Assembly (NCBI RefSeq): GCF_004115155.1
Contig: NZ_RDSM01000003.1
Location: 124,001-188,000 of the forward strand
Reading direction: 5' to 3'
DNA from: Granulicella sibirica
GTDB lineage: Bacteria > Acidobacteriota > Terriglobia > Terriglobales > Acidobacteriaceae
Length of the DNA: 64,000 bases
A model generated the notes under the pieces. The model was not told where the DNA came from. It ran no database searches and saw nothing but the letters and a program-made list of their open reading frames with translations. Below, one piece after another: positions 52,313 through 60,598 of this stretch; the first letter of the stretch is position 1, and every line of letters begins with the position of its first letter. A program made the position numbers and the translations under genes.

Positions 52313-55300
52313 ATGAACAAGCCCTGTAGAAGGAATGCTTTCCTTTCTTCGGATCGATCCGGATTGGAATCCATCCGCCGCTTTCTTCTTGTTGCCAGCC
52401 TTGCCCTTTGCTTCCTGGTATTGCGGGTGCCGCTGTCCGGGCAGACGGTGAACGCCACCCTGCGCGGAACGGTGACGGACGCGTCCGGCGGTGCAGTTCC
52501 GGCGGTTCATTTGAGTCTTGTGGAGCCCTCGACCGGACAGGTTGTGCGCGAGGCCACCTCAATGGCGAATGGAGACTATGAGTTCGGGGAACTGAAGCCG
52601 GGTACTTACGAGCTTCGGTCGACAGCGGCTGGATACAAGATGTTCGTGGCGGCGAACATCCTGCTGGATAGCGGTCAGATACGACGCGTCGATGCGCAGC
52701 TAGCGCTCGGTGAGGCGGCTGAAGAGGTGACGGTTTCAGCGGGAGCTGCGCTGATCGCTACTGAGTCGGCGACGATCCAGGGTGTGTTCTCGGCGAAGCA
52801 GCATGATGAATCACCGCAGGTAACGATCTATCCCACGACCTACTCGATGCTTACGACGCTTTCCGGCGTACAGGGCGGAACGGGAACGCCGATCGCGAAT
52901 GGGCAGCAGCAGGCGCAGCAGACGCAGACCTTCGACGGTATTCCGAACGATCTGCAGGGAGCGCAGAGCAACAACGCGAACTTCTTCGAAGAGGTCTCGG
53001 CGACGCTGTTCAACGCGCCGGCGGAAAGCGCGGTTCCGGTGCAGATCAACGAGGTAACCAAGCGCGGCAGCAACTCGTTTCACGGCAAGGCGAGCTATCG
53101 CATCTACGATTCGGTCTTCAACGCAGAGGGTTTCTACGATACTTCGAAGACTCCTTACATCCAGCATGAGTGGAACATCGAAGGTGGCGGGCCGATCTGG
53201 AAGGATCGCACCTTCTTCTATGGGCAGTGGTTCGCGCAGCGGATTCCACTGGGAACGCAGTATCACGCGAGCGTTCCGACGACGAACTGGAGAGCGGGCG
53301 TATTCGCTACCACGATCATCGATCCGACTACCGGGCAGCCGTTCGCCAACAATACGATTCCGACCAGCCGCATCAGCTCTGTCGCTCTGGCGTTCCAGAA
53401 CAACTATCTCCCGGCTCCGAATACTGCTTCGAGCAGCCAGGTCAACGACTACTCGTTTCACTTCCCCTTCAACAGCGATCTCTATCGCGGTGACTGGCCG
53501 ATTGCGCGTGTCGATCACAACCTGACGAAGAACAACAGCTTCTTCGTTCGGTGGTTGATGCGGCAAACTCCTTACGTGCTGAATGACGGTTTGCCTTCGT
53601 TGGTTTGGACGCGTCTTCGGCGGCACCAGCAGTATGCCGCTGGCGATACGCACATCTTCTCGGCGCGGCTGTTGAACAACTTCCGGTTTGGCTACTCGAC
53701 TGACTATCTTATCGATGGTCAGTCGGAGGCGGGACAGACTCCTCCGGATGGAAGCAAGGTGCTTTCGACGACGGGACTACAGGGATCGAATCCTAGCGGG
53801 CAGACTGGTCAAGGGTTCCCGACGGTTACTATTACTGGGTTGACTTCGCTGGTGAATGTTCCAGGTGGTACGAAGGCGAATAATCACATCATCACGGCGA
53901 ATGATTCCATTAGCTGGCAGGTCGGAAGACATGTCTGGAAGTTCGGTGGCGATGTGGAGCACTTCGATAACTTCTACGGACGTGTAACCGACTACGGAAC
54001 GTTTGCGTTCGATGGTTCGATCACTGGTAGCGCTTATGCGGACTTCCTGCTTGGTCTGCCGAGGACGACTCAGAGGACGAATCCGCTTGGAGACCGGGAG
54101 CAGACGCTGACGGAATATGGTCTGTATGCGGAGGATTCGTTCAAGCTGACGCGTAAGTTGAGCCTGGACTATGGCATCCGCTGGGATCTGTATGGAACGC
54201 CGAGCGCGCAGGATCACCTGATGTATAACTTCGATCCGACGACTGGAGATGTGATCGTGGATCCTGCAGCGCTCTCGAAGGTGAGTCCGCTGTATCCCTC
54301 GACGATCACGGTGAAGACTGGCGATGTGCAGGCGATTGCCGATAAAACGAACTTCGTTCCGCGTCTCGGAGCGGCTTACCAGTTGTCCGATCACTCGGTG
54401 GTGCGGGGTGGATATGGGATCTATATCTCTCGTCTTGGTACTGCTGGCGCGTTCAACAACTTCCTTCCCATCAATCCGCAGCTTGGTTCTACTGGGCCGT
54501 TCGCGTTGAGCGAGATCTATGCGCAGAACACGCCGAGTCCGACGACTCCAGCGTTGCTGTCGTTCCCGAATCCTTATCCCTCGAGCACAGCGCTTGCTTC
54601 GGTTCCGAGCCAGAGTGTAAATGCTTATCCGCGGAATATCTCGAATGGCCATATTCACCAGTTCAGCGGAACGTATGAGGTCGAGTGGCGAAAGATCGGC
54701 ATTCGGAGTTCGTATGTCGGTTCGCGCAGCACGGGTTTGAACTATTCGTTGAATACGAACAATCCTCCTGCGGGGACGACGGCTTTTACGACGAGTTCGC
54801 GGCCTTATCCAAATCTTGTTTCGACTACGTTTCTGCGGTTCGATGGTGGAGCAAAGTATGACAGCCTCCAGGTCGATGTAAAGCGGCGCGCTGGCGGGTT
54901 TACGTTCAATGCGAATTACTCTTACTCGCGGAGCAAGGCAAACTTTCTCGATACCGAGAATGCGTATGACGTGCTGAGCCACTGGTCGAACGATGGTTTG
55001 ACTCGTCGACACTATGCGGTTGGAAGCGTGGTCTATGCGCTTCCATTCGGACACGGACGGCAGTTCCTTTCAAACAGCAATGGCTATCTTGACCGGGCTG
55101 TCGGGGGCTGGTCGACGAACCTGATCACGTACCTTGCTTCGGGAACTTACTTTTCGCCTTCGTTCTCGGGCTCGGATCCTTCGCACACGAATACGTTTGG
55201 CGGACTTCCGGACCTGGTTGGCGATCCGAACGCGGTTCCTGGCGGTAAGAGCAAGACCGACTGGTTCAACGTGGCGGCGTTTTCGATTCCTCAATCCGGA

Positions 55301-55573
55301 CACTTCGGCAACGCGCTTCCGAACAGCCTGGAGAGCCAGAAGCTCTACCTGACGCACCTTTCGCTCATCAAGGAGACGGCGATCACGGAACGGGTGAAGT
55401 TCCAGTTCATCACGCAGATCTCGAACCTCTTCAACCATCCGCAGTTTGTTCCTCCGAGCGGAAGCATCACCGTCGCGGGTGGAAACCAATTTACGACGCA
55501 GGTTGGAACGTTCAGTTCACTCGAGGTGGCGAAGCCACGGCAGATCACTTTCCAGGGAGGCTTCACCTTCTGA
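52313..55573 (+). CDS. TonB-dependent receptor with carboxypeptidase-regulatory-like domain
   Basis: A 1086-aa outer-membrane receptor. The N-terminus has a long positively charged part and a hydrophobic helix (residues about 24-42) as signal peptide, then a carboxypeptidase-regulatory-like domain with VNATLRGTVTDASGGAVPAVHLSL, a plug with many Gln (GQQQAQQTQTFDGIP), and a beta barrel ending in ITFQGGFTF with terminal Phe. ATG 52313 has GGAGG eight bases upstream. Being divergent from the GH20 gene and upstream of the GH109-AgaS cluster, it probably imports amino-sugar-containing oligosaccharides, though substrate specificity cannot be read from sequence. Confidence 0.88.
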   Translation: MNKPCRRNAFLSSDRSGLESIRRFLLVASLALCFLVLRVPLSGQTVNATLRGTVTDASGGAVPAVHLSLVEPSTGQVVREATSMANGDYEFGELKPGTYELRSTAAGYKMFVAANILLDSGQIRRVDAQLALGEAAEEVTVSAGAALIATESATIQGVFSAKQHDESPQVTIYPTTYSMLTTLSGVQGGTGTPIANGQQQAQQTQTFDGIPNDLQGAQSNNANFFEEVSATLFNAPAESAVPVQINEVTKRGSNSFHGKASYRIYDSVFNAEGFYDTSKTPYIQHEWNIEGGGPIWKDRTFFYGQWFAQRIPLGTQYHASVPTTNWRAGVFATTIIDPTTGQPFANNTIPTSRISSVALAFQNNYLPAPNTASSSQVNDYSFHFPFNSDLYRGDWPIARVDHNLTKNNSFFVRWLMRQTPYVLNDGLPSLVWTRLRRHQQYAAGDTHIFSARLLNNFRFGYSTDYLIDGQSEAGQTPPDGSKVLSTTGLQGSNPSGQTGQGFPTVTITGLTSLVNVPGGTKANNHIITANDSISWQVGRHVWKFGGDVEHFDNFYGRVTDYGTFAFDGSITGSAYADFLLGLPRTTQRTNPLGDREQTLTEYGLYAEDSFKLTRKLSLDYGIRWDLYGTPSAQDHLMYNFDPTTGDVIVDPAALSKVSPLYPSTITVKTGDVQAIADKTNFVPRLGAAYQLSDHSVVRGGYGIYISRLGTAGAFNNFLPINPQLGSTGPFALSEIYAQNTPSPTTPALLSFPNPYPSSTALASVPSQSVNAYPRNISNGHIHQFSGTYEVEWRKIGIRSSYVGSRSTGLNYSLNTNNPPAGTTAFTTSSRPYPNLVSTTFLRFDGGAKYDSLQVDVKRRAGGFTFNANYSYSRSKANFLDTENAYDVLSHWSNDGLTRRHYAVGSVVYALPFGHGRQFLSNSNGYLDRAVGGWSTNLITYLASGTYFSPSFSGSDPSHTNTFGGLPDLVGDPNAVPGGKSKTDWFNVAAFSIPQSGHFGNALPNSLESQKLYLTHLSLIKETAITERVKFQFITQISNLFNHPQFVPPSGSITVAGGNQFTTQVGTFSSLEVAKPRQITFQGGFTF

Positions 55574-55594
55574 GTTGTTTGCGAGACAGGCTGT

Positions 55595-55613
55595 GGGGGG
55601 GGGTACCCCCCCC
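55595..55613. repeat. Homopolymeric palindrome G9-TA-C8
   Basis: Nine G, TA and eight C in a row form a self-complementary tract 21 bases after the receptor stop codon. Such runs are prone to slipped-strand length change and to sequencing error. It could also act as a hairpin at the end of the receptor transcript. Confidence 0.6.
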
Positions 55614-55673
55614 TCCCATAGCCCGCGTCTAACTTATTTCTTTTCAATAAGATGCATACCACAAACCGCTGTA

Positions 55674-55697
55674 ACTTACTCATAATAAGGAACTTAC
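55674..55697 (+). promoter_or_regulatory. Direct ACTTAC repeats, candidate regulator site
   Basis: ACTTAC occurs at 55674-55679 and 55692-55697, with ACTTAT also at 55632-55637. The same element is repeated in the promoter region between the PfkB and AgaS genes (59343-59358). The shared motif upstream of functionally linked genes suggests a binding site for the DeoR-family regulator encoded at 60599. This is inference only. Confidence 0.3.
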
Positions 55698-55794
55698 GGC
55701 TAAATATTAGATATCAAAGAAGTTAGGAACGAGCAGCGCAGGAGTCACTGGGACAACGCGGCTTTTTTTCTTCTTCTTCCATTATAGTGATCTG

Positions 55795-55843
55795 ACCTAA
55801 CTAAACGGACATGGCTAACCCTATTGATTTGAATGGGTTAGGT
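55795..55843. promoter_or_regulatory. Inverted and direct CTAAC repeats upstream of GH109
   Basis: CTAACCC (55815-55821) pairs with GGGTTAG (55835-55841) around 13 bases, and ACCTAAC (55795-55801) is a further copy that can alternatively pair with GTTAGGT (55837-55843). The set lies 80-128 bases before the GH109 start. Two competing stems or three binding half-sites are possible. Confidence 0.35.
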
Positions 55844-55922
55844 GGTTTCGGGGCTTGACACGCGAATTTGCTGGTGTTTTTGAAGGTGCTTCTCGAAAGT
55901 TTTCTAAAAAAGGAGCTCGGCG

Positions 55923-57287
55923 ATGGGAAAGAAAGAGCAAGGGATGCCAGAGGACAGCACCCGGAGGGACTTTCTCCGTCTTGGCGCAGTGGCGACGATC
56001 GGAATCAGTGCGGCAGCGGCTCTTCCGGCGCAGGCGCAGAAGACGTCTGTAGGGACGATGGTGAACGTGCCGTTCGAGGCGAAGACCCCGCGCATCGCGA
56101 TCGTGGGCGTGGGCGGGCGGGGAACTTCGCTGCTGAAGAACCTGCTTGGGACCGATGCGGAGATTGTCGCACTTTGCGACATTTACGAGGAGAAGGCCAA
56201 GAAGGCACAGGCTCTGGTGGAAGCTGCGGGACGGAAGAAGCCGGAGATCTACTTCGGCAATGAGCACTCGTTCGAAGACCTGATGAAGCGAACGGATGTC
56301 GACCTGGTGATCGCGGCGACGTACTGGCAGTGGCATGCGCCGATTGGCGTGGCGGCGATGGAGAGCGGAAAGCATGCGGCGCTCGAGGTTCCGGCGGTGA
56401 CCACGATGGAGGACTGCTGGAAGATCGTGAACACTTCGGAGAAGACGCGAAAGCACTGCCTGATTCTCGAGAACTGTTGTTATGGGTACAACGAGACGCT
56501 TGTGCTGCGGATGACGCATGCGGGCGAGCTTGGCGACCTGCTGTATGGCGAGGGGGCTTACCTGCATGACCTGCGCGACATCCTGTTCTCGAGCGAGGGC
56601 GAGGGGCTTTGGCGGCGGGCGTCGCATACCCAGCATGATGGGAACCTGTATCCGACGCACGGGCTTGGGCCGGTGGCGAACTTCATGGGGATCCAGCGTG
56701 GCGACCGGTTTACGACGATGGTCTCGATGAGCTCGAGGCAGCGCGGACTGGACGTCTACCGCGCGCAGACGGTGAAGGCGGGCGATCCGCGGATGGCAGA
56801 GAAGTACATTGCGGGCGATATGAACGTGTCGCTGGTGAAGACGGCCGGCGGAAAGCTGATCACGGTGAAGCACGACGTGGTGAATCCGAGGCCTTACTCG
56901 CGGGTGAATACGGTTTCGGGGACGAAAGGTTTGTTCGAGGATTATCCGCCGCGCATTTATATCGATGGGCAGGCGGGTGGTGAGAAGTATGGGACGCTCG
57001 ATGCGTGGAAGCAGTATGAGCATCCGCTTTGGAAGAACGAAGGGGAGAACGCGAAGAAGATGGGCGGTCACGGCGGGATGGACTTCCTGATGCTGTTTCG
57101 GCTGGTGCAGTGCATGAAGGAAGGGCTGCCGCCAGATATGGATGTGTACGACGCCGCGGCCTGGTCGTCGATTGGGCCGCTTAGTTTTGATTCGGTGGCG
57201 CATGGGGGCGGGCCGGTGGACGTTCCGGACTTTACGCGTGGGCACTGGCGGGATCGCAGCGCTTCGGCGATTGCTTTGCAGGCGTAG
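55923..57287 (+). CDS. GH109-like glycosidase, probable alpha-N-acetylgalactosaminidase (Gfo/Idh/MocA fold), Tat-exported
   Basis: A 454-aa NAD-dependent glycosidase of the Gfo/Idh/MocA fold. A twin-arginine signal STRRDFLRLG (residues 12-21) and hydrophobic stretch precede the Rossmann motif VGVGGRG (61-67). The order of motifs WQWHAPIGVAAMESGKHAALEV, TMEDCWKIVNTSEKT, ILENCCYG, YLHDLRDILF and YPTHGLGPVANFM (243-255) agrees with GH109 enzymes, which cleave alpha-linked GalNAc by an NAD redox mechanism. Tat export fits a cofactor loaded in the cytoplasm. It lies before the mutarotase-like gene, with a 5-base gap. AAGGAG precedes ATG 55923. A plain sugar oxidoreductase remains the alternative. 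Confidence 0.8.
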   Translation: MGKKEQGMPEDSTRRDFLRLGAVATIGISAAAALPAQAQKTSVGTMVNVPFEAKTPRIAIVGVGGRGTSLLKNLLGTDAEIVALCDIYEEKAKKAQALVEAAGRKKPEIYFGNEHSFEDLMKRTDVDLVIAATYWQWHAPIGVAAMESGKHAALEVPAVTTMEDCWKIVNTSEKTRKHCLILENCCYGYNETLVLRMTHAGELGDLLYGEGAYLHDLRDILFSSEGEGLWRRASHTQHDGNLYPTHGLGPVANFMGIQRGDRFTTMVSMSSRQRGLDVYRAQTVKAGDPRMAEKYIAGDMNVSLVKTAGGKLITVKHDVVNPRPYSRVNTVSGTKGLFEDYPPRIYIDGQAGGEKYGTLDAWKQYEHPLWKNEGENAKKMGGHGGMDFLMLFRLVQCMKEGLPPDMDVYDAAAWSSIGPLSFDSVAHGGGPVDVPDFTRGHWRDRSASAIALQA

Positions 57288-57292
57288 CTTCC

Positions 57293-58243
57293 GTGGATGG
57301 GCGGAGGGAGTTACGAGACGGGTCGTTGCGGGCGGTTGTGCTTGCCGATGAAGGTGGGCGGGTGCAATCGCTGCTCGATGTGGACACGGGTGTGGAGTTT
57401 CTGCTGCAGGCGGAGGGGACGTGGCGGGAGCAAGAAGCTTCGCTGAATGCGCGGTTCGAGGATGGGTGGTGCGCGGGGATTGAGGAGTGTCTGCCCAGCG
57501 TTGGCAAGTGTGGGCCGGAGACTGACGGTGGGGCCGTGCCGGATCATGGGGATTTCTGGCAGACGCCCTGGGTGGTGGAGGACGGACAGGGTGGGGTGAG
57601 GCTGACGGCTTTGGGCTTCAGCCGGCCACTGCGGTTTACCAAGACGATGGCGCTGCGGGGCCGGGCTTTCCTGGTGGATTACGTGGTGGAGAATGTGGGC
57701 TCAGAGACGACTTCCTTTCTCTACGCCTGCCATCCGCTGCTTGCGGTTGAAGAGGGCGACGTTGTGGTGATGCCGGCGGAGGTTACGCGGCTTGCGGTGC
57801 ATTCCTCTCTTGGGGCTCGGCTCGGTGGGGAGGTTTCGTGGCCGGAGCATGAGGGGATGGACCTGGGGCTTGTGCTGGGGCGGGATGCGGGGGTGGCGGA
57901 GATGCTTTACACCCCGCGGCTGACTGCCGGGTGGTGTGGGGTGTATCGGGCTAAGGCTGGGCAGGGGATTGTGCTGCGGTTTGATCCGGAGATGCTGCCT
58001 TACGTGGGGATGTGGCTCTGCTATGGGGGCTGGCCGGTCCCTGGAGCGGAGCCGGTGCAGTATGCCGTTGCGCTGGAACCTACGGTGGCTGCTTGCGGGA
58101 CGCTGGCGGAGGCTGAGAGGCTTGGGGTGGCTCGGGTGCTTGCTGCGGGTGGTACGGGTGGTTGGTGGATTGAGTTTGAGGTTTCGCAGGCGGGGATGGG
58201 GTTGGAGGAGTTTCGGGGGTTTTGTGATGGGACGCGTTCGTAA
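57293..58243 (+). CDS. Mutarotase-fold sugar-binding protein (aldose 1-epimerase-like)
   Basis: A 316-aa protein with the beta-sandwich pattern of galactose mutarotase/DUF4432-like proteins: LRAVVLADEGGRVQSLLD near the start, a HGDFWQTPW segment, LVDYVVENVGSETTSFLYACHPLL, and late LRFDPEMLPYVGMWLCYGGWP. Such proteins interconvert anomers or bind sugars. A complete catalytic His/Glu set was not identified, so activity is uncertain. The start is GTG 57293, five bases after the GH109 stop, and the two are probably translationally coupled. No signal peptide is present, so it should be cytoplasmic and act on imported sugar. A family A hairpin repeat begins two bases after its stop. Confidence 0.65.
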   Translation: MDGRRELRDGSLRAVVLADEGGRVQSLLDVDTGVEFLLQAEGTWREQEASLNARFEDGWCAGIEECLPSVGKCGPETDGGAVPDHGDFWQTPWVVEDGQGGVRLTALGFSRPLRFTKTMALRGRAFLVDYVVENVGSETTSFLYACHPLLAVEEGDVVVMPAEVTRLAVHSSLGARLGGEVSWPEHEGMDLGLVLGRDAGVAEMLYTPRLTAGWCGVYRAKAGQGIVLRFDPEMLPYVGMWLCYGGWPVPGAEPVQYAVALEPTVAACGTLAEAERLGVARVLAAGGTGGWWIEFEVSQAGMGLEEFRGFCDGTRS

Positions 58244-58244
58244 G

Positions 58245-58299
58245 GCAGAAGCAAACGCAGATTCCCTTCGGGAATGACAACCGGATAGGCAACGGCAAG
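58245..58299 (+). repeat. Dispersed hairpin repeat family A, copy 3
   Basis: GCAGAAGCAAACGCAG, then ATTCCCTTCGGGAAT (58261-58275, 6-bp stem with TTC loop) and GACAACCGGATAGGCAACGG. The similarity to copies 1 and 2 extends over about 50 bases. It lies between the convergent mutarotase-like and PfkB genes, so it may also serve as a terminator. Confidence 0.75.
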
Positions 58300-58326
58300 T
58301 GCAACGACATCCGCGGGGTGCCAGTT

Positions 58327-59283
58327 TCAGGGGTTGGGGTGGGTGGCTAGGAAGTGTTCGCGGAACAGGGGGTCGCGGAAGGCTTCGGTGCCGCCGGCGC
58401 GCTGGGTGGAGAGGGCTCCGGTGATGTTGCCGAGGGCGGCGGCGCGCGTGGGGGATTCGCCTCGGAGCCAGGCGGTGAGGAAGCCGGTGTTGAAGCTGTC
58501 GCCGGCTCCGATGGTGTCGATGGGCTGAACGGTTAGGGGTGCGATGTGGTCGCGCTGGGAGCCTTGCTGGACGATGGCTCCGCGGCTACCGCACTTGACG
58601 ACGATGAGGGGGATGCGCGGGGAGAGCTTGTCGAGGGCTTCTTCGAGGTTAGAGGCGCGGGCGATGCGGAGGATCTCGTCCTCGTTGGGGATGAGGATGT
58701 CGATGAGGTCGAGGAGGGGCGAGAGGACGCCGGACCATTGGTCGGCGGGGTCGTCGTTGGTGTCGAGGGAGAGGGTGAGGCCGCGGGACTTGAGGATGGT
58801 GAAGAGGTAAGGGAGGTCGGGTGCGAGGGCGGTCTGGAGGAAGAGGGAGGAGAGATGGAAGTGGCGGGAGTCGGCGAGGTAGTCGATGTCGAGGTCGGCG
58901 AGGTTCATCTCGGCCATGACGCCGGGGTAGGTGAGGATGTGACGCTTTGAACCGTGGGGGAGGAGAACGGTGACGCCGGTGCCGAGGGTGGGGTGGAGGG
59001 TGGAGCGGGAGAGGTCCACGCCGCTGGAGCGGAGGCGTTCGAGGGCGATGGCGCCCATGTCGTCGCGGCCGGTCTGGGTGATGAAGCCGACACGGTTGCC
59101 GAGGACGGCGAGGTTGTGGGCGAGGATGGCGGAGGAGCCGCCGAGGGTGAGTTGGAAGGCGTCGCCGAGGAGTTCGCGCTCGACAGGCATGTGTTCTGGG
59201 AGGCCGTAGAGGATGAGGTCTAGATTGGTTTCACCGGCGAGCGTAAGATCGAAGCGTTTTGTGCTTGGGGAAGAATCGGGCAT
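58327..59283 (-). CDS. PfkB-family sugar kinase
   Basis: A 318-aa ribokinase-type kinase. The N-terminus FDLTLAGETNLDLILYGLPE and the early LTLGGSSAILAHNLAVLGNRVGFITQTGRDD contain the usual GG and Gly-rich substrate region; the C-terminal signature is DTIGAGDSFNTGFLTAWLRG with the catalytic Asp. PfkB kinases act on fructose, tagatose phosphates, adenosine and others. Its position divergent from the AgaS-like gene (106 bases) makes tagatose-6-phosphate or N-acetylhexosamine kinase the most plausible roles. This is inference from context. ATG 59283 begins a normal-length family member. Confidence 0.85.
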   Translation of the reverse strand: MPDSSPSTKRFDLTLAGETNLDLILYGLPEHMPVERELLGDAFQLTLGGSSAILAHNLAVLGNRVGFITQTGRDDMGAIALERLRSSGVDLSRSTLHPTLGTGVTVLLPHGSKRHILTYPGVMAEMNLADLDIDYLADSRHFHLSSLFLQTALAPDLPYLFTILKSRGLTLSLDTNDDPADQWSGVLSPLLDLIDILIPNEDEILRIARASNLEEALDKLSPRIPLIVVKCGSRGAIVQQGSQRDHIAPLTVQPIDTIGAGDSFNTGFLTAWLRGESPTRAAALGNITGALSTQRAGGTEAFRDPLFREHFLATHPNP

Positions 59284-59342
59284 CGAACGAGGGGCTCTTT
59301 TCTTTTGAAATGAAGCGAGCGAGCAGCTTGTTTGTTATTATT

Positions 59343-59358
59343 ACTTATCTTTACTTAC
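59343..59358 (+). promoter_or_regulatory. ACTTAY repeats in the PfkB/AgaS promoter region
   Basis: ACTTAT (59343-59348) and ACTTAC (59353-59358) are 10 bases apart, about one helix turn, within an AT-rich stretch between the divergent kinase and isomerase genes. The element recurs before the GH109 gene at 55674-55697. It is a candidate site for the DeoR-family regulator at 60599. Confidence 0.35.
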
Positions 59359-59389
59359 GATTCGCGAAAAAGAGAGGAACATCTTTGCG

Positions 59390-60586
59390 ATGGCAAGCAC
59401 TCAAATGACGACTTTAGCAGGCTTTCTTGAACTTTCGGTCGAGGAGCAGGAAGCCCGCGGGCTGCGGTTTACGCCGCAGGAGATCGCGCAGCAGCCGGAT
59501 ACCTGGGAGGCGACGGCGCGGCTCTTCCGCGAGAACCAGGGGCGGATCTGCGAGTTTCTGGATAGCGTCGGGGTGCGGTCGGGGGTTGAGGCAAAGCCGG
59601 TGGTGCTGCTGGTGGGGGCGGGGACGTCGGACTATATCGGGCGGTCGCTGAGCTTGCTGCTGCGGCGGACGTGGGGATGCGAGGTTTCGGCTTGTGCGAG
59701 CACGGAGCTGCTGCCGAATCTCGAGGACATGATTGTGCCGGGGCGGAAGTATCTGTGGGTTTCGTTTTCACGCTCGGGCGACTCGCCGGAGGGTGTGGCG
59801 GTGATCGAGCAGGCGGTGAGGCTGTATCCGGAGATTGCGCACCTGGTGGTGACGTGCCATGCGGAGGCGGCGATGATTTCGGTGGCGAAGAAGGCGGACC
59901 GGTCGTGCGTGCTGGTGCTGGATGACGCGGTGAACGATCGCAGCCTGGCGATGACGAGCTCGTTTACGAACATGGTGGTAGTGGGGCAGTGTTTGGCGCA
60001 TGCGTGGTCGTTCGACGAATATGAACGGGTGATGGAGCGGCTGGCTCGCGCAGGGCGGGAGATGCTGGTGAGTGCGGGGAAGGAAGCCGAGCGGCTGGCG
60101 TCGAAGGGGTATGGGCGGATTTGCCTGGTGGGTACGGGGGCGCTGGCGGGCGTGGCGAAGGAGAGCGCGCTGAAGGTGCTCGAGATGACGGCGGGGCAGG
60201 TGAAGACGATTCCAGAGACGGTGCTTGGGCTGCGGCATGGACCGATGGCGGCGCTGGATTCGGGGACGTTGTTTGTCTGCTTTGTTTCTCAGGATGGGCG
60301 GCGGGCACGGTATGCGGGGGATCTGCTGCGGGAGATTGGGGCGAAGGGTGTTGCGGCGGAGAGGATCGCGGTTGGGCCGGCTTCGATGCGGGAGGAGTTT
60401 CGTGGGTGCTGCGAATCATACCTGGCGGTTCCGGATGAGATTGGCGATGGATATCGGCCGGTGGTGGATGTGATCTTCGGGCAGTTGCTTGGGCTTTTCA
60501 ACTCGGTGGCGCATGGGTTGAAGCCGGATGCTCCGAGCCCGGGGGGCGTGATCAGCCGCGTGGTGCAGGAGTTCCGGATTTACTGA
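59390..60586 (+). CDS. AgaS-type SIS-domain sugar isomerase/deaminase
   Basis: A 398-aa protein with two SIS domains, related to AgaS (galactosamine-6-phosphate deaminase/isomerase) and the GlmS isomerase half. SIS-1 has LVGAGTSDYIGRSLSLLLRR and the phosphate loop SFSRSGDSPE (125-134); SIS-2 has CLVGTGALAGVAKESALKVLEMTAG followed by ETVLGLRHGPMAAL. The C-terminus DAPSPGGVISRVVQEF is typical of AgaS. The enzyme would convert galactosamine-6-phosphate to tagatose-6-phosphate and ammonia in the cytoplasm. A DeoR regulator gene follows 12 bases later, as in known aga operons. An AGAGGAA element lies 12 bases upstream of ATG 59390. Confidence 0.87.
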   Translation: MASTQMTTLAGFLELSVEEQEARGLRFTPQEIAQQPDTWEATARLFRENQGRICEFLDSVGVRSGVEAKPVVLLVGAGTSDYIGRSLSLLLRRTWGCEVSACASTELLPNLEDMIVPGRKYLWVSFSRSGDSPEGVAVIEQAVRLYPEIAHLVVTCHAEAAMISVAKKADRSCVLVLDDAVNDRSLAMTSSFTNMVVVGQCLAHAWSFDEYERVMERLARAGREMLVSAGKEAERLASKGYGRICLVGTGALAGVAKESALKVLEMTAGQVKTIPETVLGLRHGPMAALDSGTLFVCFVSQDGRRARYAGDLLREIGAKGVAAERIAVGPASMREEFRGCCESYLAVPDEIGDGYRPVVDVIFGQLLGLFNSVAHGLKPDAPSPGGVISRVVQEFRIY

Positions 60587-60598
60587 TCGGAGTAATGG

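Larger units (their letters stand above)
55574..55922. other. Regulatory region upstream of the GH109 gene
   Basis: About 350 bases, AT-rich in its middle, between the receptor gene and the GH109 gene. It contains an extreme G/C tract (55595-55613), ACTTAC repeats (55674-55697), CTAAC dyads (55795-55843) and a TTGACA hexamer (55855-55860) without a good -10 box. These are listed separately where supported. Confidence 0.45.
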
